Shown here piece by piece: positions 8,480 to 17,350 of a stretch of DNA of 33,273 nucleotides. Positions within the stretch are counted from its first letter, which is position 1, and the number at the start of each line of letters is the position of its first letter. The stretch covers positions 1 through 33,273 of the forward strand of contig JAENWK010000014.1 of NCBI GenBank assembly GCA_016650045.1, in the 5' to 3' direction. The DNA comes from Eubacteriaceae bacterium. Lineage in GTDB: Bacteria; Bacillota; Clostridia; Eubacteriales; Eubacteriaceae. The notes beneath the pieces were generated by a model that had not been told where the DNA came from, did no database searches, and saw only the letters and a list, made by a program, of their open reading frames with translations. Made by a program: the position numbers and the translations under genes.

Positions 8480-8498
8480 AATTCACGTCTTTTTTTTA
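8472..8498 (+). terminator. Terminator overlapping the carD stop codon
   Basis: AGGCGTG/CACGTCT (one G-T pair) with loop AAATT, then eight or more T. The TGA stop (8477-8479) lies inside the hairpin, an economical arrangement. Confidence 0.75.
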
Positions 8499-8525
8499 TA
8501 TTGTGGTGCAAAGTTAAGAATTTAT

Positions 8526-8534
8526 TGCTATAAT
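8526..8534 (+). promoter_or_regulatory. Extended -10 promoter of the PIN/TRAM gene
   Basis: TGC directly before TATAAT (8529-8534), with no good -35 at 17 bp. A strong RBS AAAGGAGGTG follows just before the ATG at 8568. Confidence 0.5.
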
Positions 8535-8567
8535 AAGTGTTCATTTACAAGAAAGGAGGTGAATTAA

Positions 8568-9680
8568 ATGATACAGAAAATATTTCGATTTTTCTTTGCT
8601 CTCATTGGGATTCTTTTGGGAAGTGCATCAGCAAATGTGATTATATCGAACACTTGGATTCAGGAATCGCTTAACATCAAAATTAGTCCTGAAACTCAAT
8701 TAATCATTTACGTGGTTCTCCTGGTTCTCTTTGGACTCATATTCTTTATTCTATTTCCAGTAATGCTCAGTGGTGTGAAAAAATTGTCGAAGATCGTTGA
8801 AACCAGCATGGAAAATGTGCGACTCATTGATATCGCACTTGGAATTGGTGGTTTGGTCATCGGATTGGTTATTGCCATGTTAGTAAGTTTTGCTTTTGTC
8901 CAAATTCCTTTTCAATGGATTGGCACAATTTTAACCATTATCAGCTATATTGTTTTGGGTTACCTTGGATTTACTTTGCCTACTAAAAAACGGGAGGATA
9001 TTGTTTTGGCTTTCCAGAACAGTAAACGAGAAAAGGAGTTGAATCCACAAGGAAGCCAAAAGCGTTCTGCTAAAAAGAAAGGCGTTGCAATTCCAAAATT
9101 ATTGGATACCAGTGTTATTATTGATGGACGTATTTTTGATATTTGCAAAACAGGTTTTATTGAAGGTCCTTTAGTGATTCCGGTTTTTGTTCTTAATGAG
9201 TTACAGCTTATTTCTGATTCATCAGATGAACTGAAAAGAAACCGTGGACGTCGCGGTTTGGATATTTTGAATAAAATTCAAACAGATCTTGAAATTGAGG
9301 TTCAAATTACTGAAGAAGATTTTGATGATACCCGTGAAGTTGATGCTAAACTTGTAAAACTTGGCAAGTTAACAAAAGGCAAGATTGTTACAAATGATTA
9401 CAATCTTAACAAGGTGGCAACCGTTCAAGGGGTGGATGTTCTGAATATTAATGAGCTGGCCAATGCCGTCAAACCGGTGGTACTCCCAGGTGAGGAAATG
9501 AAGGTTCTCCTGGTAAAAGGTGGAAAAGAAAACGGTCAGGCAGTTGCCTATCTGGATGATGGCACCATGATTGTCGTTGAAAACGGTAAAAAATACATCG
9601 GTAGCTCCACACAGGTTCTGGTCACTAGTATTTTACAAACAGCGGCTGGTCGGATGATATTCGCAAAACCAAAAAAATGA
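8568..9680 (+). CDS. Membrane-anchored PIN/TRAM domain protein (YacL type)
   Basis: 370 residues. Four membrane segments in the first 135 residues (about 4-24, 44-65, 88-110, 115-135), then a basic linker, then a PIN nuclease domain from about 177 ([15 protein letters not shown] with acidic D180 and D186; later VTNDYNLNK), then a C-terminal TRAM RNA-binding domain at about 300-360. Proteins of this layout (YacL in Bacillus) are presumed membrane-tethered ribonucleases; the substrate is not known. It follows carD but has its own extended -10 and is preceded by the carD terminator. Start chosen by AAAGGAGGTG eight bases upstream. Confidence 0.93.
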   Translation: MIQKIFRFFFALIGILLGSASANVIISNTWIQESLNIKISPETQLIIYVVLLVLFGLIFFILFPVMLSGVKKLSKIVETSMENVRLIDIALGIGGLVIGLVIAMLVSFAFVQIPFQWIGTILTIISYIVLGYLGFTLPTKKREDIVLAFQNSKREKELNPQGSQKRSAKKKGVAIPKLLDTSVIIDGRIFDICKTGFIEGPLVIPVFVLNELQLISDSSDELKRNRGRRGLDILNKIQTDLEIEVQITEEDFDDTREVDAKLVKLGKLTKGKIVTNDYNLNKVATVQGVDVLNINELANAVKPVVLPGEEMKVLLVKGGKENGQAVAYLDDGTMIVVENGKKYIGSSTQVLVTSILQTAAGRMIFAKPKK

Positions 9681-9724
9681 ACTAATCAATCTATTTTAAA
9701 AAATTAAATATTGATATTTTCTAG

Positions 9725-9755
9725 GCGGAACTGAAATTTTTCAGTTCTGCTTTTT
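9725..9755 (+). terminator. Terminator after the PIN/TRAM gene
   Basis: GCGGAACTGAAA/TTTCAGTTCTGC (one G-T pair) is followed by five T. Confidence 0.85.
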
Positions 9756-9788
9756 AACGTTGTATTAAGGGAATCAGTTCTTGGATGA

Positions 9789-10088
9789 CAGATCAATTCA
9801 GCCTATGCATTGAATATTGATCTCCAGGGTAATGTAACCAAGGGAGCATTGCTTGCCCCCTAGCTTTATACAATCGGGACTATTAATGAAGGTGATAGTA
9901 TGAGCCAAACCATTGCCGATGAAAATGGAAACACGGTCATTAAATGTTTTTTATGGAATATAACCTCTTGCATCCTAAAATTTCTAATTCTTAAATCGAG
10001 AGATTCTAAGGGTTCTTTGTACAAAAATATTGTAATTAACAAAGGGTTTACGTATAATAAAAGAAGGTTTGTCAAAATTCAATATTAG
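9789..10088 (+). pseudogene. Decayed or orphan reading frame
   Basis: A frame open from 9789 reads like protein (AYALNIDLQGNVTKGALLAP), meets TAG at 9861, and continues in the same frame (LYTIGTINEGDS) into an ATG at 9900 followed by SQTIADENGNTVIKCF. After about residue 20 of that ORF the composition turns random. The ATG has GAAGGTG seven bases upstream, so a 62-residue protein could be made. I do not recognise it. The unbroken protein-like character across the TAG suggests a broken gene rather than a new small one. The rest of 9756-10142 shows only the promoter at 10030. Confidence 0.3.
10030..10058 (+). promoter_or_regulatory. Promoter of the RsmF-like gene
   Basis: TTGTAA (10030-10035), 17 bp, TATAAT (10053-10058). 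It lies inside the degenerate 3' part of the preceding orphan frame, which argues that this part is not coding. Confidence 0.6.
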
Positions 10089-10142
10089 AAACTGCGTTTT
10101 AAAAAATATATTTCCAATAAACCCAGAGATGAGGAACGAAAA

Positions 10143-11543
10143 ATGAATTTGCCCCAGGATTTTAAAGATAAAATGACAATTCTCATGGAAGAGGGAAGTG
10201 ACGATTTATTTGCTTCCTATGAACAACCTGAAAGTAAGGGCATAAGAACCAACACACTCAAGTTGACCCCGGAAAAATTATCAATAAAGCTTCCCTTTGA
10301 AACCCAGGGTGTCACCTGGTGTGACGAAGGTTTTTATATTGACAGTGAGATTCGGCCAGGAAAAAATCCCTATTATTATTGTGGCCTTTATTATGTCCAG
10401 GAACCTACGGCAATGGCAGCAGTGGAAGCTCTTGCCCCGGAACCAGGGGATTGGGTCCTTGATCTTTGCGCTGCTCCAGGTGGAAAATCAACCCAGATTG
10501 CAGCAAAACTTCAAGGCCAGGGACTCCTCATTGCCAATGAGCTGGTAAACTCCCGAGCCGGCGTACTATCAACAAATGTAGAACGCATGGGGATTTCCAA
10601 TGCGGTGGTCACCAATGAATTTCCTGAGCGTCTGGTGGATTCTTTTTACCAGAGCTTTGATAAAATTCTGGTGGATGCACCCTGTTCAGGAGAAGGCATG
10701 TTCAGAAAAGACCCAGGGGCACTTTCAGACTGGAGCCTGGAACGGGTATCTCGTTGTGTTGGAAAGCAGGAAAAAATATTAGAAACCGCCCACCGACTGT
10801 TAAAACCCGGTGGGGTTTTGGTATATGCAACCTGCACCTTTTCTCCGGAAGAAAATGAACAAATCATTGAAGCGTTTATTAACAAATATTCCTATGAATT
10901 AGAAAGTATTGAGCTCACTGGACTGGAGGATCATGGTCGGATGGAATGGACCAGAGAAAATACAAAATCCATTGAAAAGGCACTTCGTATTATGCCGATG
11001 AAGGTTAAAGGCGAAGGGCATTTTATTGCAAAATTGGTAAAAGTCGGACCTTGTTTAGATGAAAACAATGCAAAACAAGGATATTCAAAGTCGCGATTAA
11101 AAAAAGCAACGAGTTTGGAGCTTAAAGATTTTGAAAATTTTGCCGAAGATTTTTTAGACGAGGCTTTTTATAATAATCTGAAAAACAGACTCTATTTATC
11201 CGGGGAACATCTTTACGCCCTACCAAAGGGACTTGCCCTGGAAACCATAGCAAACCTTAAGGTCTTAAGACCGGGACTCCACCTGGGAGAGTTTAAAAAG
11301 AATCGCTTTGAACCCAGCTACGCATTGGCTTTGGCACTTAAACTGTCAGAGGCGAAAAATGTGGTTGATCTTAAAGAAGAGGACCAGGCCTACCAGTATT
11401 TAAAGGGAGAAGCTCTTAACATGGCCGCTGAAAAAGGTTGGATTTTAATTGGCTATCAAGGAGATCCTCTGGGTTTTGGAAAAGCAAGCGAAGGCATTAT
11501 TAAAAACCATTATCCCAAAGGGCTGAGAATACGAAAGAAGTAG
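10143..11543 (+). CDS. rsmF: RsmB/NOP-family RNA (cytosine-C5) methyltransferase, RsmF-like
   Basis: 466 residues. Transfers a methyl group from SAM to C5 of cytosine in rRNA or tRNA. The N-terminal region (1-95) ends with CGLYYVQEPTAMAAVEAL, a family signature. The SAM-binding motif VLDLCAAPGGKSTQIA is at about 109-124. The catalytic cysteines are both visible: C181 in VDAPCSGEGMF (release) and C231 in ATCTFSPEENE (nucleophile). The C-terminal 170 residues form the extra RsmF-type domain and end in YPKGLRIRKK. RBS GATGAGGAA. The exact RNA target cannot be told; RsmF-like proteins in Firmicutes modify 16S rRNA or tRNA. It heads the row of forward genes. Confidence 0.92.
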   Translation: MNLPQDFKDKMTILMEEGSDDLFASYEQPESKGIRTNTLKLTPEKLSIKLPFETQGVTWCDEGFYIDSEIRPGKNPYYYCGLYYVQEPTAMAAVEALAPEPGDWVLDLCAAPGGKSTQIAAKLQGQGLLIANELVNSRAGVLSTNVERMGISNAVVTNEFPERLVDSFYQSFDKILVDAPCSGEGMFRKDPGALSDWSLERVSRCVGKQEKILETAHRLLKPGGVLVYATCTFSPEENEQIIEAFINKYSYELESIELTGLEDHGRMEWTRENTKSIEKALRIMPMKVKGEGHFIAKLVKVGPCLDENNAKQGYSKSRLKKATSLELKDFENFAEDFLDEAFYNNLKNRLYLSGEHLYALPKGLALETIANLKVLRPGLHLGEFKKNRFEPSYALALALKLSEAKNVVDLKEEDQAYQYLKGEALNMAAEKGWILIGYQGDPLGFGKASEGIIKNHYPKGLRIRKK

Positions 11544-11556
11544 GTCGGAGGAAAAA

Positions 11557-11595
11557 ATGACAATGAGCAGGGAGCCAAAAAAAACAGGAAATTAA
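11557..11595 (+). CDS. 12-codon mini-ORF with a strong RBS
   Basis: Between rsmF and the DUF523 gene, CGGAGG is followed five bases later by ATG and 12 codons (MTMSREPKKTGN) then TAA. The spacing is ideal, and the next gene has its own AAGGAGG starting at 11594, overlapping this ORF's stop. It may be a real small peptide, a coupling device delivering ribosomes to the next gene, or the remains of a longer gene. No homology can be judged at this length. Confidence 0.35.
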   Translation: MTMSREPKKTGN

Positions 11596-11606
11596 GGAGG
11601 AACGAG

Positions 11607-12098
11607 ATGAATGAAAAAGATTATAACAGTTTAAAAGATGCCATCGACAAGAAGAAAAAAATTCTGGTTTCAGGATGTCTGTGCGGAATGAAAATTGATT
11701 ACGAAGAAAAAGGACATCTGGTTGAAGCACTTCGCAAGTTGATGCTTCAGGGACAAGCCATTGCGGTATGTCCAGAGGTACTAGGTGGTTTACCAACACC
11801 AAGAGACCCGGCGGAAATAGTGGTGGTCAAGGATGAACGGAAAGTGTATAATAATAGAGATTATGATATTACCGAAAGTTTTGTCCTTGGGGCAGAGAGA
11901 ACCCTTGAAGTTGCCCGAAAATCTGGGGCGAAAATTGCAATTTTAAAGAGTAATAGCCCTTCCTGTGGTTGTGGTAAGATCTACGATGGAAGTTTTACAG
12001 AAAAACTCGTGGATGGGGATGGAATCACCACGGAGATCCTTAAAAAAAATGGGTTAAGGGTTATTACTGAAGCTGATTTTTTAGAGTGCATAAAGTAA
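11607..12098 (+). CDS. DUF523 family protein
   Basis: 163 residues, normal for DUF523. Visible family marks: KILVSGCLCGMKIDYEEKG at the N terminus (usually SACLLG..CRYDG), CPEVLGGLPTPRDPAEI in the middle, and SNSPSCGCGKIYDGSF near residue 113. The conserved cysteines C22, C24 and C54 and the SCGCG group suggest binding of a metal or Fe-S cluster, but the function is unknown. The second motif departs from the common form (CGMKIDYE instead of LGxxCRYD), missing one usual cysteine. RBS AAGGAGGAACG. Lies between the mini-ORF and ddl. Confidence 0.88.
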   Translation: MNEKDYNSLKDAIDKKKKILVSGCLCGMKIDYEEKGHLVEALRKLMLQGQAIAVCPEVLGGLPTPRDPAEIVVVKDERKVYNNRDYDITESFVLGAERTLEVARKSGAKIAILKSNSPSCGCGKIYDGSFTEKLVDGDGITTEILKKNGLRVITEADFLECIK

Positions 12099-12143
12099 AC
12101 CGCCTTAGGATAACGATAGAAATAGAAAAGTGAGGATGAGCAT

Positions 12144-13196
12144 ATGGGAAATAAACTCAATATAGGCGTTGTTTTTGGCGGACAATCCGGAGAGCATGAA
12201 GTCTCACGGGTTTCGGCTTATAATGTATTGGGCGTTATTAATCGAGAAAAATACAATGTTGTAACCATTGGTATTACAAAAAAAGGCAAATGGTATCTTT
12301 ATTCAGGAGATCACGAAAAGATCAAGGATGGTTCCTGGGAAGAGGATACTAAAAATCTGCTCGGGGATTTTTCGATTTCCGCTCATCCTGAAATCATAAA
12401 AATCGATGTGTTTTTTCCAGTTCTTCACGGACCAATGGGTGAAGATGGCACCATACAAGGTGTTTTTGAAATGCTGAACAAGCCCTATGTGGGTTGTGGC
12501 GTTCTGGGTTCAGCGGTGGGTATGGATAAGGTTTTTTCGAAGATCATGTTTGAAAGTGTTGGAATTCCAACCGGGAACTATTGCTACTTTCGTGAAAACG
12601 ATTGGAAAAAAGACCCGCAAAAAAGGCTGGAAGAAACAGAAAAAGCCTTGGAATATCCTATTTTTGTGAAACCCGCCAATATGGGTTCCAGCGTTGGCAT
12701 TAACAAAGCCCATAATCGCAAAGAACTGGTTGCCGCCATTGAGGAAGCATTTATTTATGATCATAAATTAATCTTGGAAGCCTTTGTTAAAGGCCGAGAA
12801 ATTGAATGTGCGGTTCTCGATGATGAGGGAGTGATTCGTGCATCCATAGCCGGAGAAGTCATTCCTTCAAAGGAATTTTATGATTATGAAGCCAAGTATT
12901 CAGACTCCCAGGATTCAAAGGTCGTGATTCCGGCTGATATTCCTGAGGAAGCTATGAAAATGGTTCGGAAATATGCCGTTAAGGCTTTTGAAGCCATTGA
13001 AGGATCAGGCCTTTCCCGGGTGGATTTCTTCCTTACCGAGGATGGACAACTCCTCATTAATGAGGTCAACACACTTCCGGGATTTACAAATATCAGCATG
13101 TACCCCAAAATGTGGGAAGCCACAGGAATTGGATATTCAGAGCTGGTGGATAAAATTATTGCATCGGCCAATCGAAAACGGGTGACGCAACCCTAA
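12144..13196 (+). CDS. ddl: D-alanine--D-alanine ligase
   Basis: 350 residues. Joins two D-alanines using ATP, making the dipeptide for the peptidoglycan stem; cytoplasmic. ATP-grasp marks in order: VVFGGQSGEHEVS (residues 9-21), LHGPMGEDGTIQG near 95, GMDKVFSK near 128, the ATP-binding KPANMGSSVGI near 175, an ECAVL strand near 226, and the metal-binding NEVNTLPGF near 313. RBS GTGAGGATG. The alanine racemase that supplies D-alanine lies about 5 kb downstream on the same strand. Whether the product could be D-Ala-D-Lac is decided by residues in the omega loop; I see no clear sign of a vancomycin-resistance-type enzyme. Confidence 0.96.
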   Translation: MGNKLNIGVVFGGQSGEHEVSRVSAYNVLGVINREKYNVVTIGITKKGKWYLYSGDHEKIKDGSWEEDTKNLLGDFSISAHPEIIKIDVFFPVLHGPMGEDGTIQGVFEMLNKPYVGCGVLGSAVGMDKVFSKIMFESVGIPTGNYCYFRENDWKKDPQKRLEETEKALEYPIFVKPANMGSSVGINKAHNRKELVAAIEEAFIYDHKLILEAFVKGREIECAVLDDEGVIRASIAGEVIPSKEFYDYEAKYSDSQDSKVVIPADIPEEAMKMVRKYAVKAFEAIEGSGLSRVDFFLTEDGQLLINEVNTLPGFTNISMYPKMWEATGIGYSELVDKIIASANRKRVTQP

Positions 13197-13287
13197 TGAA
13201 AGCTTAAGCGAAAAAATAAAATATCTTGATAAAAAAACCAATCAGTGGTTTAATAATGTCAGAAATCAACCCTCCAGGAGGAGACCA

Positions 13288-13719
13288 ATGACTGAAGAAA
13301 GAAAAAAAGTATGGCTATCCATTTCGGGAACCATTAAAAATGAAGAAGACAAGGATACCCTGGAATTTCTCACCGAAGGTGATCTATATAAAGAATCCGA
13401 TGGATCCTGTGTAACCTATGAAGAATCTGAAGTGTCAGGTATGGAAGGCACGGTGACAACCGTTCGTGTTGATGAACAGAAGGTGTCAGTCATTCGACTG
13501 GGAACCACTAATTCGATTATGGAATTTGAAAGCGGAAAGCGGAATCTCACATGGTATTCCACACCCTATGGGGATGTGACCATGGGAATTCTCACCAAAG
13601 ATATATTAGTTAACTACAATGAACAAAAAGAACCAACCAAGGTGATGATTGATTATAACATCGAAATTGAAGGAATCACTAATTCTCGAAATGTCTTAAA
13701 TATTAAAATCTCCCATTAA
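13288..13719 (+). CDS. DUF1934 family protein (YwiB-like, calycin-like barrel)
   Basis: 143 residues, the family norm. Begins KVWLSISGTIKNEED and has the pattern YEESEVSGMEGTVTTVRV, then a run of alternating beta-strand sequence ending in YNIEIEG.....NVLNIKI, matching the small lipocalin-like barrel of DUF1934. In Bacillus subtilis the related ywiB is beside argS, and the same order is kept here. Function unknown. RBS AGGAGGAGACC, very strong. Followed by a long perfect hairpin before argS. Confidence 0.88.
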   Translation: MTEERKKVWLSISGTIKNEEDKDTLEFLTEGDLYKESDGSCVTYEESEVSGMEGTVTTVRVDEQKVSVIRLGTTNSIMEFESGKRNLTWYSTPYGDVTMGILTKDILVNYNEQKEPTKVMIDYNIEIEGITNSRNVLNIKISH

Positions 13720-13738
13720 TCCCAAAGATAATGAGATT

Positions 13739-13774
13739 GTCAGAGGAGAAGCATCAAGGTGCTTCTCCTCTGAC
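13739..13774. other. 15-bp perfect hairpin between DUF1934 and argS
   Basis: GTCAGAGGAGAAGCA (13739-13753) pairs perfectly with 13760-13774 around a 6-nt loop. The tail after it (TTATGTTAG) is not a T run, so it is a weak terminator at best. It may protect the upstream mRNA end or partly attenuate argS, whose ATG starts 44 bases on. No T-box consensus (AGGGTGGNACCGCG) is present. Confidence 0.6.
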
Positions 13775-13818
13775 TTATGTTAGGGCGCTGAAAAAAAGAA
13801 AATCGAAAGGATAAAATA

Positions 13819-15495
13819 ATGTATATTCGTGAAAAGATAGAAGAACAAATTAAACAGATTATGGCAGATGCCCTGAATAAATCGGTGGCGGGAGGAGCTT
13901 TTTCCATAGAAACCATGCCAGACCTCTTTTTGGAAATGCCACGAGAAAAAGAACATGGTGAATATTCAACCAACATGGCCATGCAATTGCCAAAACAGAC
14001 AAGAAAGTCACCGCGTTATATTGCCGAAGCCCTGGTGGAAAATATGGAAACCGAAGGATCTTACATTGATACGGTTGAAATAGCCGGACCGGGTTTTATT
14101 AATTTTAAATTAAAAAAGATCTGGCAGTATTCCGCCCTGGAAGAAATATCGGCCTTAAAGGAAAACTATGGCCGCAGCACTAAAAATACAGGCAAAACAT
14201 TTAATATGGAATTTATTTCAGCAAATCCCACCGGCCCAATGCACATGGGAAATGCCCGAGGAGGTGCCATTGGTGATATTCTGGCTTCCGTTGCCAACTG
14301 GACAGGTTATGAAGTTACCAGAGAATTCTATATCAATGATGCCGGAAATCAGATTGTTAAATTTGGAGACTCTTTGGATGCACGCTATCGACAGCTTTTG
14401 GGGGAAGAGGTTCTTTTCCCTGCGGATGGCTATCAAGGAGATGATATTACTGAGCACATGAAAGATTTTATTGCTCTTGAAGGGGATCAGCATTTGGCAT
14501 TGGAATCCCATGCCCGAAAAGAAATTCTCGTCGAATATGCCCTTGAAAAAAATCTGACCCAAATTAAAAAAGATCTTGAAACCTATGGTATTCATTATGA
14601 TGTATGGTTTTCAGAACAAAGCCTCTATGACTCCGGTGCCATTGAATCAACCATTGAACTTTTAAAAAAGGGCGGGTTTGCCTATGAACAGGATGGCGCC
14701 CTGTGGTTTAAAGCCACTTCCTTTGGATCCGACAAAGATGATGTCCTGATTCGTGCCAATGGATTGCCTACCTATTTTATGGCGGATATTGCCTATCATA
14801 TGGATAAGTTTATTAATCGAGGATTTGATCGTTGCATTAATGTATGGGGTGCAGACCATCACGGCCATATTGCACGACTCAAAGGTGCTCTCACAGCAGT
14901 TGAAATTAATCCGAATCAATTTGAAGTGGTTATTATGCAATTGGTGAGACTCTTAAGAAACGGAGAGGTTGCCCGAATGTCTAAACGTCAGGGTAAGGCC
15001 ATCGCACTTACAGATTTAATTGATGAAGTCGGTGTGGATGCCACCCGGTTCTTCTTTAATCTCAGATCCCCAGACAGCCATTTCGATTTTGATCTGGCCC
15101 TGGCCATTGAACAATCAAGCGATAATCCAGTGTTTTATGTTCAATATGCCCACGCCCGTATTTGCAGTATCATACGACAAATGGCCGAAGAGGTTAACGA
15201 TGAAGTCCCAATGGATCTCACTCGACTCATTGAAAAAGAGGAGTTTCACCTTTTAGAAACCCTGTCTTTATTCCCAAATGAAATTCTACTGGCTGAAGAA
15301 CGCTTGGACCCCAGCCGAATTACCCGTTATACCATTGAACTGGCTTCGGCTTTTCATAGCTTTTATAATGCCTGTCATGTCCGGGTTGAGGATTTCCCTT
15401 TAATGAACGCCAGAGTGGCTTTAATTGAGGCAACCCAACAGGTAATCCAAAATGCCCTGGGTATTCTGGGAGTCACAGCTCCAGAAAGAATGTAG
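13819..15495 (+). CDS. argS: Arginyl-tRNA synthetase
   Basis: 558 residues. Class Ia synthetase that charges tRNA-Arg. The N-terminal ArgRS additional domain (1-90) contains GEYSTNMAMQL. The HIGH-type motif is ANPTGPMHMGNARGG near residue 135. The KMSKS-type motif is ARMSKRQGKAI near 390, a standard MSK form. The DALR anticodon-binding domain fills the end (HSFYNACHVRV). RBS GAAAGGAT. Ends in its own terminator. Confidence 0.97.
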   Translation: MYIREKIEEQIKQIMADALNKSVAGGAFSIETMPDLFLEMPREKEHGEYSTNMAMQLPKQTRKSPRYIAEALVENMETEGSYIDTVEIAGPGFINFKLKKIWQYSALEEISALKENYGRSTKNTGKTFNMEFISANPTGPMHMGNARGGAIGDILASVANWTGYEVTREFYINDAGNQIVKFGDSLDARYRQLLGEEVLFPADGYQGDDITEHMKDFIALEGDQHLALESHARKEILVEYALEKNLTQIKKDLETYGIHYDVWFSEQSLYDSGAIESTIELLKKGGFAYEQDGALWFKATSFGSDKDDVLIRANGLPTYFMADIAYHMDKFINRGFDRCINVWGADHHGHIARLKGALTAVEINPNQFEVVIMQLVRLLRNGEVARMSKRQGKAIALTDLIDEVGVDATRFFFNLRSPDSHFDFDLALAIEQSSDNPVFYVQYAHARICSIIRQMAEEVNDEVPMDLTRLIEKEEFHLLETLSLFPNEILLAEERLDPSRITRYTIELASAFHSFYNACHVRVEDFPLMNARVALIEATQQVIQNALGILGVTAPERM

Positions 15496-15516
15496 GTTAA
15501 GTTAATCAACAAATGA

Positions 15517-15581
15517 AAAAGCTTCATCAACTCTAATTTCTTAAATTCAAAATTAAGATGAGTGTTTGATGAAGTTTTTTT
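15517..15581 (+). terminator. Terminator after argS
   Basis: GCTTCATCAA (15521-15530) pairs with TTGATGAAGT (15566-15575), with A-rich and seven-T flanks. Confidence 0.75.
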
Positions 15582-15645
15582 AATGCAACTTTTGTTTTTA
15601 TGATATAATTTTACGAAAGAACCGAGGAAACAGGGAGGTAAAATC

Positions 15646-15960
15646 GTGTCTAAAAATCGAATGGAAGCTTATTTATTTTGCGTCAACTGTGAAAAGGATA
15701 CGCCCCACGAAGTAGAATACAAAGCGGGACAGATTCATAAAATAACGTGTAAAACCTGTGAAATATCCTTGCAGATTAATCAGGAATTTGTAAACAAACA
15801 TTTCAAGGAAGAATTTACAAAACGTGTTTTATCCAAACCGATTCGCATGACGGAAGAAATGGAAGCAGATCTCAGCGGTTTTTTAAAATCTCTGCCAATC
15901 AGGGTGATTTCCAAACCCTATCGGGTCTACAAGGAATATACAGATAAAATAAAGGAATAA
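15646..15960 (+). CDS. Small zinc-ribbon protein of unknown function
   Basis: 104 residues. Two CXXC pairs (C12/C15 and C35/C38) about 20 residues apart form an obvious zinc ribbon at the N terminus. The rest is charged and probably helical, ending in YRVYKEYTDKIKE. It resembles small hypothetical proteins of Clostridia; I cannot name a function. An extended -10 (TGATATAAT, 15601-15609) and RBS GGGAGGT show it is expressed on its own. A 214-base spacer follows, holding only two tiny ATG frames without clear support. Confidence 0.75.
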   Translation: MSKNRMEAYLFCVNCEKDTPHEVEYKAGQIHKITCKTCEISLQINQEFVNKHFKEEFTKRVLSKPIRMTEEMEADLSGFLKSLPIRVISKPYRVYKEYTDKIKE

Positions 15961-16174
15961 AAGCTGAATTAAAGGTTTCTTCAGGAAAAAAGACCCGGAA
16001 GAAAACATTAAAATATGAATGTATTTTTACATATGGAAAAGTTTAAAATATCGAAGAAATAAAAGATTATCGGAAAGTATAAAAAAATATCAGACAGGCG
16101 GGATACAAAAAAAACTGTACAAATAGGGAAAAATATGATTAAATTTAGTTTCAAAACTGAATAGAAGGAGTAAG

Positions 16175-16663
16175 ATGATACGAATAGGCACGGGTTATGA
16201 TGTCCATCGTTTAGTAGAAAACAGACCACTCATTTTAGGCGGTGTAAAAATAAAATACCCCTTGGGACTTTTGGGACATTCAGATGCAGATGTATTGGTT
16301 CACGCCATTATGGATGCACTTTTAGGCGCTTTGGCATTGGGGGATATTGGAAAACATTTCCCGGATACGGATAAAGCATATAAAGACTGCGATAGCCTTC
16401 TGCTTTTGAAAAAAGTAGCCAAGCTTGTGAATGAAAAGGACTATGTGATCAATAATATTGATGCAACCATTATCGCAGAGAAACCAAAATTAGCACCTCA
16501 TATACAGGCCATGATAGAAAATATTGAAAGAACCCTGAATTTGTCAAAGAACCGCGTAAGTGTAAAAGTGACCACCGAAGAAGGCCTGGGCTTTACCGGA
16601 AGCCAGCAGGGAATTGCGGCCCATGCAGTGGTGAGTCTTGTGAAAGGAGAAATAATAAAATGA
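16175..16663 (+). CDS. ispF: 2-C-methyl-D-erythritol 2,4-cyclodiphosphate synthase
   Basis: 162 residues. Fifth step of the MEP isoprenoid pathway: cyclises CDP-methylerythritol phosphate with release of CMP. Zinc ligands and substrate motif at the start ([13 protein letters not shown]9 and H11), [19 protein letters not shown] near 40, [11 protein letters not shown] near 60, and a C-terminal [32 protein letters not shown]. Its stop overlaps the start of mtnN by four bases (ATGA), so the two are coupled. ispD is not in this window. Confidence 0.97.
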   Translation: MIRIGTGYDVHRLVENRPLILGGVKIKYPLGLLGHSDADVLVHAIMDALLGALALGDIGKHFPDTDKAYKDCDSLLLLKKVAKLVNEKDYVINNIDATIIAEKPKLAPHIQAMIENIERTLNLSKNRVSVKVTTEEGLGFTGSQQGIAAHAVVSLVKGEIIK

Positions 16664-17349
16664 TTGGTATTATTGCAGCTATGGAAAACGAAGTGAGAGA
16701 CGTTAAAGCAGTTATGGAGGATTCCATTAAAATTATCCATGGGGGAATGACCTTTATAAAAGGAAAACTCCATCAGAAGGAAGTTGTGGTGGTAAAGTCT
16801 GGGATTGGCAAGGTCAACGCTGCCATTTGCACCCAGATTCTGATTGATCTTTTCAAAGCAAAAGCCATTATCAATGTTGGTGTGGCCGGTGCGGTTCATC
16901 CTGACTTGGAGGTTGGGGATATCGTTATTTCTGAAGACAGTTGCCAGTATGATATGGATGCCAGAGCCTTTGGCCATCCCTGGGGTGAAATTCCAAACAT
17001 GGATATCACCTTTTTCAAAGCGGATCAAACCTTGATAAAGCTAGCCGAAAAGGCTGCTTCCGACCTTAATGTGGCTTACCGTTTGGGTCGGGTCATGACA
17101 GCAGATTTAGGCGTGGATTCCAACGAACTCAAAGAAAAACTCCGGGCTGAATTTGGAGGTCTTTGTGTGGAAATGGAAGGAGCCGCTGTTGGACAAGTGG
17201 CTTTTGTTAATCAGGTACCCTATCTTGTTATTCGCTCCATTTCTGATAAGGCTGATGGCAATCTCAAAGAAGATTACAAAAATAATTTGGAGAGTTCCAT
17301 TAAAAATGGTGTAGCCATGGTACTGGCGATTATTCAGGAAGTCGTGTAA
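16660..17349 (+). CDS. mtnN: 5'-methylthioadenosine/S-adenosylhomocysteine nucleosidase
   Basis: 229 residues. Splits MTA and SAH to adenine and the thio-ribose, clearing inhibitors of SAM-dependent reactions. Starts [15 protein letters not shown] with the conserved acid, has [27 protein letters not shown] and [13 protein letters not shown] (nucleoside-binding glutamates), and RSISDKADG (catalytic aspartate) near 193. Translationally coupled with ispF on one side and one base from alr on the other, so ispF-mtnN-alr is a tight operon. Confidence 0.96.
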   Translation: MIGIIAAMENEVRDVKAVMEDSIKIIHGGMTFIKGKLHQKEVVVVKSGIGKVNAAICTQILIDLFKAKAIINVGVAGAVHPDLEVGDIVISEDSCQYDMDARAFGHPWGEIPNMDITFFKADQTLIKLAEKAASDLNVAYRLGRVMTADLGVDSNELKEKLRAEFGGLCVEMEGAAVGQVAFVNQVPYLVIRSISDKADGNLKEDYKNNLESSIKNGVAMVLAIIQEVV

Positions 17350-17350
17350 T

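Noticed and set aside
9861-9863. Pyrrolysine read-through at in-frame TAG codons (9861, 29854), as some acetogens carry pyrrolysine machinery.
   Set aside because: TAG is the ordinary stop of many intact genes here (aconitase, RsmF-like, ArgS, both permeases), and the two frames lack proper starts or recognisable families, so decay is simpler.
13234-13252. AAACCA/TGGTTT hairpin before the DUF1934 gene as a minus-strand terminator.
   Set aside because: Only six AT-rich pairs and no minus-strand gene to terminate.
13720-13818. T-box riboswitch before argS.
   Set aside because: There is no AGGGTGGNACCGCG consensus and the spacer is only 99 bases, too short for a T-box leader plus terminator.
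16008-16229. Minus-strand 73-codon frame in the spacer before ispF.
   Set aside because: It is a low-complexity Phe/Ile/Tyr-rich product of AT-rich DNA, without an RBS or conserved motif, overlapping the ispF start.
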